A stretch of 54,660 bases of DNA from Anaerolineae bacterium (GTDB taxonomy: Bacteria; Chloroflexota; Anaerolineae; Promineifilales; Promineifilaceae), in the NCBI GenBank assembly GCA_028277515.1, contig JANQGC010000101.1, positions 1 to 54,660 of the forward strand, read 5' to 3'. Each line of letters opens with the position of its first letter. Position 1 is the stretch's first letter. A model generated the notes under the pieces. It did no database searches. It saw only the letters and a list, made by a program, of their open reading frames with translations, and was not told the DNA's origin. This document shows positions 28,421 through 36,836 of this stretch, one piece after another. Position numbers and translations under genes: made by a program.

Positions 28421-29704
28421 ATGAAAAACAGGAAACCAGTTCAACCCATAACAATTGTCTTTCTCCTATTCATTGTGATTTTATTAATTTCTTGTACGGT
28501 ACAAGAAAATGCGGATTCCATTGCTAATGCACCGGAGCAAGATGAACAACCGATCACTTCTGAAGTTCTAGAACCATCGGCCACACACACCCTCATGCCA
28601 ACAGCAACCAGTACGGAACCGCCAATGATAAAACCTACAAATACGGCGACATTTACTCCTACAGAAATACCAACGGAAGCGAGCGAGACGGAGGAACCAA
28701 GTCCTACACCTGAAGCCACACCTTTCATCCTGCCCGATGGATGGCTCGGACCACAAAATTTTGATACTAATACAAATCCATTAACCGGGGAAACTGTTGA
28801 AGATCCGGCCGTTTTACAGCGCAGACCCATCGCCATCAAGGTCTCAAATTACCCTCCCCTGGTTCGCCCCCAGGCGGGCCTAAACAACGCTGATCTGGTT
28901 TTTGAACATTACGCGGAAGGGGGTTCAACACGCTTCACGGCCGTCTTTTATAGCAGGGATGCCCACACTGTAGGTTCCGTGCGCAGCGCCCGTATCATAG
29001 ATTTTGAAATACCCATCATGTACGATGCCGCCTTTGGTTTTTCCGGCGCGGCCGGCCCCAATGAAGAACGGTTCAGCAAGGTTGAATGGTTCGACCAGAT
29101 AATTTCTCCTGCTTTCGGACATAGCGGTTTTTATCGCGCCCAGCCTGACGACCCGGACACTGACTTCTGGCATACCATGTTCACTGATACCTATCGCCTG
29201 CGTGATATTCTCATTGAGCGCGGAATTGACAGGGCACCGGAATTGCAAAATGGGATGATTTTCAGTCCTGAACCTCCGGGGGGCGGAACAGATGCCAAAC
29301 AAGTCGAAATTGGGTATCGTGGTAGTTATGTTACCTGGTGGTATGATTCCAGTCTTGAGCGTTACTTTCGCTGGAACGATGGCGAAAAACATATAGATGC
29401 CAATCGAGAAGAGCAAATAAACTTCAAGAACATCGTTGTTGTCTCGGCCGAGCACGTTGACACCTGGATTCCTGAGACAGAAGTAGGTCAGGGCGCACCC
29501 TCGATCGAGATCCAAGTTTGGGGAGAGGGGCCGGCAACCATTTTTAGAGATGGGCAGCGTTTCGATGGTCGGTGGCAACGCCATGATCCCCACGATATGC
29601 TCACCTTCACTGATACCGAAGGCAATCCCCTTCCACTAGCGCCAGGAAATACCTGGATTGAACTCGTTCCCCTTGGCTTTGACAAACTTTATGTAACGTC
29701 GTAA
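28421..29704 (+). CDS. DUF3048 (YerB-like) lipoprotein
   Basis: A 427-residue lipoprotein. The signal peptide (PITIVFLLFIVILLIS) ends at a lipobox-like LLISC, Cys26. A Thr/Pro/Glu-rich stalk (~35-105) leads to a DUF3048 domain (~110-427): RRPIAIKVSNYPPLVRPQAG, ADLVFEHYAEGGSTRFTAVF, VGSVRSARIIDFEI, and TWIELVPL near the end match the family pattern. YerB of Bacillus is the best-known member; its biochemical role is unclear, with links to the cell envelope. The gene is divergent from the preceding minus-strand pair and followed after 100 bases by an M23/glycosidase fusion, so a wall-related setting is likely. Confidence 0.88.
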   Translation: MKNRKPVQPITIVFLLFIVILLISCTVQENADSIANAPEQDEQPITSEVLEPSATHTLMPTATSTEPPMIKPTNTATFTPTEIPTEASETEEPSPTPEATPFILPDGWLGPQNFDTNTNPLTGETVEDPAVLQRRPIAIKVSNYPPLVRPQAGLNNADLVFEHYAEGGSTRFTAVFYSRDAHTVGSVRSARIIDFEIPIMYDAAFGFSGAAGPNEERFSKVEWFDQIISPAFGHSGFYRAQPDDPDTDFWHTMFTDTYRLRDILIERGIDRAPELQNGMIFSPEPPGGGTDAKQVEIGYRGSYVTWWYDSSLERYFRWNDGEKHIDANREEQINFKNIVVVSAEHVDTWIPETEVGQGAPSIEIQVWGEGPATIFRDGQRFDGRWQRHDPHDMLTFTDTEGNPLPLAPGNTWIELVPLGFDKLYVTS

Positions 29705-29804
29705 GATAATAAGCAGTCCCGTATAGGTAGTACTTACATCTAATGCAGCAAAGCTATGCAGTGGCGAATCATGCTGCATGCCATAATTTAAACAGGATTG
29801 ACTT

Positions 29805-31883
29805 ATGAGCAGCTTCAAGTTCGAGGCATGGCCTACAGAATTTCGCACGCTCACTCAATACTTTGGTGCGAATCCTCAAAATTACAGCCAGTTCGGCTTG
29901 CCAGGCCACGACGGTTTAGATATACGTGCTCCGAAAGGTAGTAAAGTGTTCTCAGTTGCGCCGGGCAGGGTGAAATTGGTCGTGCGCGACCCGGACGGTC
30001 ATAATTACGGCCGTCACATCCGGATTACACATGCCGATGGGTATGAAACAATTTACGCCCATTTAGATAAAGCCCTGGTGAAAGAGGGCAATCGGGTTGA
30101 AGCAGGAACATTAATTGCCCTGGCGGATGATACTGGGAACAGCTTCGGTTCCCACCTCCATCTCACCCTCAAAAGAAAAGGGGCATCCTTACCGGGTTGG
30201 CCGGGGAATATTATCGATCCCACGCCCTTCCTGCTGCCCCTCCTTGCCTGGCGAACGCCGGCCGGTCCGTATATGGAAGGGTGGGTGTGCACAGCGGCCG
30301 TCACCATGTTCGACGATTTGGCGCAGGTCAGCGCCGGTGATGCTCATCTAAAAGACAGCCCGGGCCTCGATGCCAGCATCATAGATCTCATTCCCTCCGG
30401 TACGATAATGATCATTACCGGAGAAGAGTTAAACGATTGCATTCCGGTGCAAGTCCCCACATTGGCATTACATAACGCGCCGGCATTAACACCACCGCCC
30501 GAACCCGACCCCAGCGACTTAACTCCTCCGGAGGATGTTGCCTTTGGCTGGGGGTGGGCAGATTACCTGGAAATCACCGGACACTATGCCATGGTCGGGC
30601 GTCATGGTGTTTACCTGCGTGGTGAACCAAAAATAGATGGTGAAAAAATTGGCCAGGTTGAGTGGGGTTATATGGTGACCCTTGTAGGCCAATCGGTAAA
30701 TGGCTATACTCCCTTATTTGTGTACAAGGCTGATGTGGTCGATTACAAAAAACCCAAAAAAGAAACCCAGGCGCCTGTTCCCTTCCCAAAGAGCGAGGAT
30801 GATTCTGATACCAATACGGTCAATGGATGGGTATTAAGTGCCCAAATCCATGCAGATGACGACGATGCAGTGGTTGGTAAAGCGGGAGTGAACTTGCGGA
30901 AAGCACCACGGCGCAATGGCGACTTGATAGGATATTTACCATTAGGGACGAATATTATCATCACTGGTCCGCGAACGGGAGAATACACACCGGTACGCGT
31001 TCAAGAACGTGACATACAAGAGCCGGCTCCTCAACAAGATCCGCCAATGCCCGATCCCGATCCCATTCCGCTCGGCCAGGCTAGAATCGGGCTGCACGCT
31101 GCGGCCGATCCGGACATATCACAGGAAGAGATACAAGAGTTTAAGGATTTCCGCCCCGGTGTTATTAAACTGCTGTCATTCCATGATCCGGACGCGATAC
31201 GCCAACTCGTTGACAATCACCCAAACGCCAAATGGCTCGTTCGCGCCTTCTTAGATTTTGGCGACAGAAGCATTACGCCCCAACAGTTTTTTAATGATAC
31301 GATCAACGATATGAAAAGAACGATGACCTTGCTTCAAGGGCGTGACGTTGTAATCGAACTACATAATGAACCAAACTTGTTACCTGAGGGGCTAGGTCCC
31401 TCTTGGAAAGATGGGCAGGAATTTGCTACATGGTGGCTTCGTCTGTTAAGGCTTTACCGTTATGTGTTTCCGGATCAAAAGTTTATTTATCCTGGACTCT
31501 CGCCAGGTTCAGATATTTATAATTTCAAGCAAGATCATATTCGTTTTTTGGAAGCAAGCCGGGCAGCAGTTGAGGCGGCCGACGGCATTGGCGTTCATCT
31601 CTATTGGTCTCTCTTCCATCCAATGGAAAAATCACTCGATACCCTGGATGATATCATTAGCAGATTCCGCAATAAATCAATTTGGATTACAGAAGCAAGC
31701 AACAATAAGAGCGGCACCTCCCCTGCTAATAAAGCGAATCAATATCTCACTTTCTGGAAGGAACTTCAAAAACGGCCGTTGGTCAATGGTGTCACTTATT
31801 TTATTGCCTCAGCCCGCGATCCAAAGTTTCAAGATGAAGTATTTCTGGGAAAAGGGATGTCACGGATCATCGGCGCACGGTAA
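29805..31883 (+). CDS. M23 peptidase + SH3-like repeats + GH-A glycosidase fusion
   Basis: A 692-residue protein with three parts. Residues ~10-145 are an M23 (LytM-type) domain with zinc ligands H35 and D39 in GHDGLDI, H86 in YAHLD and H117/H119 in SHLHLTL. Residues ~150-420 hold two or three SH3-like units (VGRHGVYLRGEPKIDGEKIG, VGKAGVNLRKAPRRNGDLIG) separated by Pro-rich linkers. Residues ~425-692 resemble a clan GH-A TIM barrel: acid/base candidate E522 in ELHNEPN and nucleophile candidate E630 in WITEASN. It could cut both peptide and glycan of a wall polymer. No signal peptide is seen: ATG 29805 begins MSSFKFEAWP. The combination is uncommon; the domain calls are individually good. Confidence 0.83.
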   Translation: MSSFKFEAWPTEFRTLTQYFGANPQNYSQFGLPGHDGLDIRAPKGSKVFSVAPGRVKLVVRDPDGHNYGRHIRITHADGYETIYAHLDKALVKEGNRVEAGTLIALADDTGNSFGSHLHLTLKRKGASLPGWPGNIIDPTPFLLPLLAWRTPAGPYMEGWVCTAAVTMFDDLAQVSAGDAHLKDSPGLDASIIDLIPSGTIMIITGEELNDCIPVQVPTLALHNAPALTPPPEPDPSDLTPPEDVAFGWGWADYLEITGHYAMVGRHGVYLRGEPKIDGEKIGQVEWGYMVTLVGQSVNGYTPLFVYKADVVDYKKPKKETQAPVPFPKSEDDSDTNTVNGWVLSAQIHADDDDAVVGKAGVNLRKAPRRNGDLIGYLPLGTNIIITGPRTGEYTPVRVQERDIQEPAPQQDPPMPDPDPIPLGQARIGLHAAADPDISQEEIQEFKDFRPGVIKLLSFHDPDAIRQLVDNHPNAKWLVRAFLDFGDRSITPQQFFNDTINDMKRTMTLLQGRDVVIELHNEPNLLPEGLGPSWKDGQEFATWWLRLLRLYRYVFPDQKFIYPGLSPGSDIYNFKQDHIRFLEASRAAVEAADGIGVHLYWSLFHPMEKSLDTLDDIISRFRNKSIWITEASNNKSGTSPANKANQYLTFWKELQKRPLVNGVTYFIASARDPKFQDEVFLGKGMSRIIGAR

Positions 31884-31994
31884 TCATTAAGTAACGTCCT
31901 AAAATCCATATGGATTTGGGAAAAATCATAATCTGCGTGAGTTTGCTTCAAATCGAGATATAATTGAACTATTGGAATATAGGGAGATCTCGAT

Positions 31995-32867
31995 TTGAAA
32001 GTACTAACTTATTTGTCAAATGGGCAGCCAACGATTGGAGCTTTAATCGAAGAGGAGATAATTGTTCCTCTATCTTCAATCGCCGCAGATATGATTTCAT
32101 TCATCGCCCAAGGAGATGAGGCCTTAGCGCAAGCAGAACAAGAAATCAGGTCCGTAAAAAACACGGTGAGCCTGGAAAAAGTCAAATTATTACCCCCAAT
32201 CCCTAAACCTATAAGAAATATTATGTGTCTTGGCAAAAATTATGCCGAACACGCGCACGAATCAAACCGTGCCTGGGGTGATAAATTAGATTTACCCCAA
32301 TTCCCGGTCATATTTACCAAATCAGTTTTTGCTGTCAATGGGCCATATGATGACATACCCTTCGATCCTGACGTTTCAGAAGCAATCGATTACGAGGCGG
32401 AATTATTGATTATCATCGGCCAGTCCGGCAAAAATATTTCGCGTGGCCAGGCAATGGAACACGTTTATGGATACTCTGTCATCAATGATCTATCCGCCCG
32501 CGACTTACAAAGACAGCATAATCAATTTTTCAAAGGTAAAAGCCTTGATGGCCATGCGCCATTTGGCCCCTGGATCGTTACCCGCTCTGAAATCCCAGAC
32601 CCTCACAGTTTAAGAGTTACATGCCAGGTAAATGGGATTGAAAAGCAAGATGGTAATACGGAGCAGATGATCTTTGACATTCCGGAAACAATCGCCCAAC
32701 TATCAAGGGGAATGGAACTCTATCCAGGCGACTTAATTGCTACCGGAACACCTAGTGGTGTAGGATTTGCTCGCAAACCACCTGAGTTTTTAAAACCAGG
32801 TGATGTTGTAACTTGTTCCGTTGAGGGAATTGGCTCGATCAGAAACCAAATCACTGCCATTAAATAA
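31995..32867 (+). CDS. Fumarylacetoacetate-hydrolase-family protein
   Basis: A 290-residue cytosolic FAH-superfamily enzyme. The family core is clear: NIMCLGKNYAEHA, DYEAELLIIIG with the metal-binding Glu, YGYSVINDLSARDLQ, KSLDGHAPFGPWIV and PGDLIATGTPSGVGF. Such proteins hydrolyse or decarboxylate small keto-acids (acylpyruvates, oxaloacetate, 2-oxo-hept-3-ene-dioate types); the exact substrate cannot be read from sequence. Translation starts at TTG 31995 with GGGAG eight bases upstream. A TATAAT at 31959-31964 without a good -35 may be its promoter. It stands alone, with no aromatic-degradation genes next to it. Confidence 0.9.
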   Translation: MKVLTYLSNGQPTIGALIEEEIIVPLSSIAADMISFIAQGDEALAQAEQEIRSVKNTVSLEKVKLLPPIPKPIRNIMCLGKNYAEHAHESNRAWGDKLDLPQFPVIFTKSVFAVNGPYDDIPFDPDVSEAIDYEAELLIIIGQSGKNISRGQAMEHVYGYSVINDLSARDLQRQHNQFFKGKSLDGHAPFGPWIVTRSEIPDPHSLRVTCQVNGIEKQDGNTEQMIFDIPETIAQLSRGMELYPGDLIATGTPSGVGFARKPPEFLKPGDVVTCSVEGIGSIRNQITAIK

Positions 32868-32922
32868 CCTCAAATTAAGTTCAAAAGAAGTATATTCTCT
32901 CAAGCCATTGCAATTTCCTGTT

Positions 32923-32951
32923 TTGACAAAGCGTCTAGCAGTCGTTATAAT
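32923..32951 (+). promoter_or_regulatory. Consensus sigma70-type promoter for the second S1 gene and infA
   Basis: TTGACA at 32923-32928 and TATAAT at 32946-32951 match the consensus at all twelve positions with a 17-base spacer. It lies 150 bases before the S1 start at 33096, giving a long leader. Confidence 0.85.
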
Positions 32952-33095
32952 TTTTTGGCTGAGAAACCTTTGAGTTTGCTTAAAGAAGTTGACTCGGCCG
33001 TCTCTTTTTTGCAAGTTTTTGGGGTCGGGTCAATTTTCAAGCAATAAATCGCAAGTGTGTGACGGTTCAGCACGTCCGCAAAGGAATATTTTCTT

Positions 33096-34358
33096 TTGTC
33101 CGATCTTCAAGAACTTCTCGATCAACACGATTATAATACACCCCAGGTTGGCGACATTAGACAAGGCATCATTGTTGCTATTAGTCCGCAAGGGGTGATA
33201 GTTGACATGGGACTGAAGCGTGATGGGTTGGTGCCGCCATCCGATCTAGCGAAGTTAGAAGAAGAGGAGAGAGAAGCGCTTCAAGTTGATGACGAACTGT
33301 TCGTTTATGTGTTAAACACCGATAAACCGGACAGCCTGGTTGTATCTATAAACCTTGCTCGTCTTAACCAGGACTGGATAAAAGCTGAAAAAATGCTTGA
33401 AGATGGTGAGATTATTGAAGCTGAGTTAATTGGATACAATAAAGGTGGCGCAATAATACCCTTTGGACGGCTGCGCGGCTTTGTTCCTATATCTCATCTC
33501 AGCGATATGAGCCCTGGAATGGGGGAACGCAAACGCCAGCAGCGGCTTGCCCAACTAAAAGGGAAAACCATACCTTTAAAAGTTATTGAGGTCAACAGGA
33601 GAAGGCGGCGGTTAGTCTTATCCCAACGCGAAGCGCAAAAAGAGTGGAATGCAAAACGTCGCGATGAATTACTTGAGACATTGGAGGAAGGTCAAATTTG
33701 CACTGGAATCGTCAGTGGAATTAGAGAATTCGGCGCTTTCGTTGACCTGGGCGGAGCGGATGGTCTTGTCCATATCTCTCAATTGGCCTGGCACCGGGTC
33801 GATCACCCAAGAGAAGTTCTAAAGATTGGTCAGGAGATTGATGTCTACGTCATGCGTATCGATCGCGAATCCGGCCGAATCAGCCTCAGTCTGAAGAAGA
33901 TTTTACCCAATCCTTGGGATACGGTAACGGAGCGTTATCATGAAAACCAACTGGTTGAGGGAAAAATTACAAGGATAGTCGATTACGGTGCGTTTGCCGA
34001 AATCGAACCGGGTATTGAAGGTTTGTTACATGTTTCCCAATTGTCCAGGGGCACGGTTGATACTGTTTCAGAAGTCGTTCAAGAGGGTGAAACCCATCTG
34101 CTCAGAATCGTAAATATCGATAAAAAACGACAAAGAATCGGGCTGAGCTTGAAGGCGGTCACCGCCATGGAGCAAATCGAATGGATGGCTCAACGCGAAA
34201 TAGAAAAAGCCGCTGCTGATGCCGAAGAAGAAGCCGCAGCCGAGGCCCAGGCCAGCGCCGAAGAAGTTTTGGACCGGGGTGAGGTTGATGATCAGGCAAC
34301 GAATGAAATGGAAGCAGCTCTTAAAGCTGATGATATAAAAAAGGAAGAAGAAGAATAG
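33096..34358 (+). CDS. S1 RNA-binding domain protein (ribosomal protein S1-like), copy 2
   Basis: A 420-residue protein with four S1 repeats at roughly 18-88, 103-175, 193-263 and 280-350; the third (FGAFVDLGGADGLVHISQL) is the most canonical. The C-terminal ~60 residues are an Ala/Glu-rich acidic tail (AAADAEEEAAAEAQASAEE). It starts at TTG 33096 with AAGGA eleven bases upstream. Three bases separate it from infA, so it is co-translated with IF-1, and a consensus promoter drives both. The linkage to IF-1 argues for a role in translation. It is a paralogue of the 384-residue S1 at 16450-17604; which one is the true ribosomal S1 cannot be said. Confidence 0.87.
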   Translation: MSDLQELLDQHDYNTPQVGDIRQGIIVAISPQGVIVDMGLKRDGLVPPSDLAKLEEEEREALQVDDELFVYVLNTDKPDSLVVSINLARLNQDWIKAEKMLEDGEIIEAELIGYNKGGAIIPFGRLRGFVPISHLSDMSPGMGERKRQQRLAQLKGKTIPLKVIEVNRRRRRLVLSQREAQKEWNAKRRDELLETLEEGQICTGIVSGIREFGAFVDLGGADGLVHISQLAWHRVDHPREVLKIGQEIDVYVMRIDRESGRISLSLKKILPNPWDTVTERYHENQLVEGKITRIVDYGAFAEIEPGIEGLLHVSQLSRGTVDTVSEVVQEGETHLLRIVNIDKKRQRIGLSLKAVTAMEQIEWMAQREIEKAAADAEEEAAAEAQASAEEVLDRGEVDDQATNEMEAALKADDIKKEEEE

Positions 34359-34361
34359 CCT

Positions 34362-34604
34362 ATGGCTAAAAAAGAAGAAAAAATTGAAATCGAAGGAACT
34401 GTTGTTGAATTATTGCCCAATACACAATTCAAGGTGGAGTTGGATAATGGTCACCAGGTTCTCGCTTATTTATCGGGACGCATGCGCAAATACTATATCA
34501 GAATTTTGTTAGGTGATAGAGTGCGGGTGGAGATGACCCCATATGATCTTAATCGGGGTAGAATTACTTACCGCTATCGTCGGCGTAATGCACCACGTAA
34601 ATAG
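34362..34604 (+). CDS. infA: Translation initiation factor IF-1
   Basis: An 80-residue OB-fold protein: [58 protein letters not shown], the near-invariant IF-1 core. It binds the 30S A-site and assists IF-2 and IF-3. IF-1 is usually linked to the rpmJ-rpsM ribosomal cluster; here it follows an S1-type gene by three bases, a less common arrangement. ATG 34362. A strong terminator follows. Confidence 0.95.
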   Translation: MAKKEEKIEIEGTVVELLPNTQFKVELDNGHQVLAYLSGRMRKYYIRILLGDRVRVEMTPYDLNRGRITYRYRRRNAPRK

Positions 34605-34632
34605 CGCTTGAATCAATGAAATTCGTACCAAG

Positions 34633-34661
34633 GCGCCACAAAATTATTGTGGCGCTTTTTT
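34633..34661 (+). terminator. Rho-independent terminator of S1-infA
   Basis: GCGCCACAA at 34633-34641 pairs exactly with TTGTGGCGC at 34647-34655 with a five-base loop and six T at 34656-34661. It abuts the stop of the convergent prmA gene. Confidence 0.9.
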
Positions 34662-35583
34662 ATTTTGATGGGTTTTTATGTACCAGCAATGTTACCCAAT
34701 CGCGCACAGTCAATTTCTGGCTGATGCTCCCGCCACATGATCGAATAATCATTTCAATTTCCTCAGTCTGAGAATCGATTATTCCGCTCAAAACCAACCA
34801 GCCTTGAGCCTCCAAATAACCCATCAATTCTGCTTCGGTGAGCAATTTTACTATAACCGGAGCAAGAATGTTGACAACAACAATATTCCAACCCCGATCT
34901 TTAACTGATTCTACTCCCCCCTGCCAAAATATAGTGACGTCTCCTGCATTATTTCTATTGGCATTTTCAACGGCCGATTGAATCGCCACTTCATCCGTAT
35001 CCACTCCCAATACACGCGAGGCTCCCAGTTTAAGGGCTGCAATAGCCAAAATACCCGACCCGGTTCCTACATCAAGGACAGAATCACCAGGACGGACAAT
35101 ATCCTCCAATGCGCGCAGGCACATTTGTGTTGTTGGGTGCAAACCTGTGCCAAATGCCATTCCTGGATCAAGAATAATCACCACATCTTCCGGCTTTTCT
35201 CCATTATCCATTTCTATGGTAGACCAACTGGGTTTAATCCAGATATTTTTTCCTACACGAAATGGTCGATAATGTTCCTTCCAGGCATTCGCCCAGTCTG
35301 TTTCTTCTAATATCTTGAATGAGGGGGTAGGAACCGGATAAAGACGATTCAAATGATAAAGTATTTCTTCAATACGTAGTCTTAAACTTGGAGAATCTTC
35401 TTCTATTGGGAAAAAGATTTTAACCGTGATCGAAGGCTCCATGGCAGATGGATCAAGATTTGTCTCATCCCCCAATTGCTCCAGTACAACCCCCTCCTGA
35501 TAGGCAAATGGACGCAGTACTTCAGCAACAGCCTCCGCGGCTTCGCCATCGACGCGAACGGAAACCTCAGTAAAAGCTGTCAT
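34660..35583 (-). CDS. prmA: Ribosomal protein L11 methyltransferase
   Basis: A 307-residue SAM-dependent methyltransferase. An N-terminal L11-recognition domain (~1-110) is joined to a Rossmann domain with FGTGLHPTTQMCL, motif I VLDVGTGSGILAIAA, acidic loop GVDTDEVAIQSA and NILAPVI (the NxLxxxI catalytic-site motif of PrmA). It trimethylates ribosomal protein L11. It is the last gene of the hrcA-grpE-dnaK-dnaJ-prmA operon, a linkage widespread in Gram-positive-type bacteria, with nine bases from the dnaJ stop. Confidence 0.93.
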   Translation of the reverse strand: MTAFTEVSVRVDGEAAEAVAEVLRPFAYQEGVVLEQLGDETNLDPSAMEPSITVKIFFPIEEDSPSLRLRIEEILYHLNRLYPVPTPSFKILEETDWANAWKEHYRPFRVGKNIWIKPSWSTIEMDNGEKPEDVVIILDPGMAFGTGLHPTTQMCLRALEDIVRPGDSVLDVGTGSGILAIAALKLGASRVLGVDTDEVAIQSAVENANRNNAGDVTIFWQGGVESVKDRGWNIVVVNILAPVIVKLLTEAELMGYLEAQGWLVLSGIIDSQTEEIEMIIRSCGGSISQKLTVRDWVTLLVHKNPSK

Positions 35584-35592
35584 TCACGACAC

Positions 35593-36753
35593 TTAGGTGC
35601 CAAAAAAGTCGCCCAGAGCATCCTTTAGCTGGCCTAGAATGCCCTTTTCACGTTGTGGGATCACTTCTCTGCCCAAGGTATCGGCTAGCTTATTGAACAA
35701 ATCAGTTTGATCATCCGTCAGATTCTTAGGGATAGCCACCTGAACGACAACATGCTGGTCACCACGGCCCATAGGAGAACCGCGTCCGCTTCGATCCAGG
35801 CGAGGAACCCCTTTATTGCGCAAACGAAACACTTTTCCGGATTGTGTTCCCGCAGGAACCACCAATAATTCCTCACCATCAACAGTTGGCACTTTTACTT
35901 CATCACCTAGGGCAGCTTGGGCAACATTAATCTGCAAATCAAGCCATACATCATCTCCACGTCGTTGGAAAAACTCATGTTTGCGTACCTTCAAGACGAC
36001 AAACAAATTGCCGGGAGGTCCTCCAAATACACCGGGAGCGCCTTCCCCTGTCAATCGAATTTGAGTATCGCTATCAACTCCAGGTGGAATCTTGACAGTT
36101 TTCGTAACAGTTTTTTGTACCTGTTTGCGGCCGTGACACTGTGTGCAAGGTTCTGATATATTCTCGCCGGAACCGTTGCATTGCGGGCATGTTGTCACAT
36201 TTACAAATGAACCTAAAATCGACTGCTGTACCCGGCGTACTTCACCTGAGCCATTACATGTCGGGCAGGTCACCGGGGATGTACCCGGTTCTGCGCCACT
36301 GCCATTGCAGCGCTCACAGGTTTCCGGGCGATTGATTTCAATTTCCTTTTCAACGCCAAAAATTGCTTCCTCAAACGAGATCGTCAAATCATACCGCAAA
36401 TCAGCACCGCGTCGCGGTCCACGTCGTTGCCTGCGCCGTCCACCAAAAGCCCCTCCAAAAAACTCTTCAAATATATCGGCAACGCTACCGAAATCAGAGC
36501 CAAATCCGGAAAAACCAGCGCCACCGTTGTTGACCCCGGCATGGCCAAATCGGTCATAAGCGGCACGTTTTTGATCATCAGACAAAACTTCATAAGCTTC
36601 GCTTATTTCTTTGAAGTGTTCACCGGCATTAGGATCATTATTCACATCAGGATGATATTCCCGGGCCAGTTTACGGTAAGCTTTTTTCAATTCAGCCTGA
36701 GTCACGCCTCGCGGCACACCCAAAACCTCATAATAATCTCGTTTGTCTGCCAT
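35593..36753 (-). CDS. dnaJ: Chaperone DnaJ (Hsp40)
   Basis: A 386-residue class I J-protein. The J-domain has the HPD tripeptide ([10 protein letters not shown], ~33-35). A Gly/Phe-rich segment (~75-110) includes [14 protein letters not shown]. Four CXXCXGX(G/R) zinc motifs ([32 protein letters not shown]) lie at ~146-215, then the C-terminal substrate-binding domains ([19 protein letters not shown]). It delivers substrates to DnaK and stimulates its ATPase. It follows dnaK after 83 bases that contain a long stem-loop, which may tune the DnaK:DnaJ ratio. Confidence 0.97.
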   Translation of the reverse strand: MADKRDYYEVLGVPRGVTQAELKKAYRKLAREYHPDVNNDPNAGEHFKEISEAYEVLSDDQKRAAYDRFGHAGVNNGGAGFSGFGSDFGSVADIFEEFFGGAFGGRRRQRRGPRRGADLRYDLTISFEEAIFGVEKEIEINRPETCERCNGSGAEPGTSPVTCPTCNGSGEVRRVQQSILGSFVNVTTCPQCNGSGENISEPCTQCHGRKQVQKTVTKTVKIPPGVDSDTQIRLTGEGAPGVFGGPPGNLFVVLKVRKHEFFQRRGDDVWLDLQINVAQAALGDEVKVPTVDGEELLVVPAGTQSGKVFRLRNKGVPRLDRSGRGSPMGRGDQHVVVQVAIPKNLTDDQTDLFNKLADTLGREVIPQREKGILGQLKDALGDFFGT

Positions 36754-36771
36754 AGGCTATATGCAATTGGA

Positions 36772-36801
36772 CCGGTCTATTTCAAAAATTTTATAGACCG
36801 G
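36772..36801. promoter_or_regulatory. Stem-loop between dnaK and dnaJ
   Basis: CCGGTCTAT at 36772-36780 is the exact complement of ATAGACCGG at 36793-36801 around a 12-base AT-rich loop. On the minus strand (mRNA sense) no T run follows, so it is more likely an mRNA-processing or stability element than a terminator. Confidence 0.6.
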
Positions 36802-36836
36802 CCATAAAAAACTTCTTACTATTAATTCAACAGGAT

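Noticed and set aside
29785..29804. A third copy of the intergenic repeat (TTTAAACAGG core)
   Set aside because: Only about ten bases match and the rest of the 73-base unit is missing.
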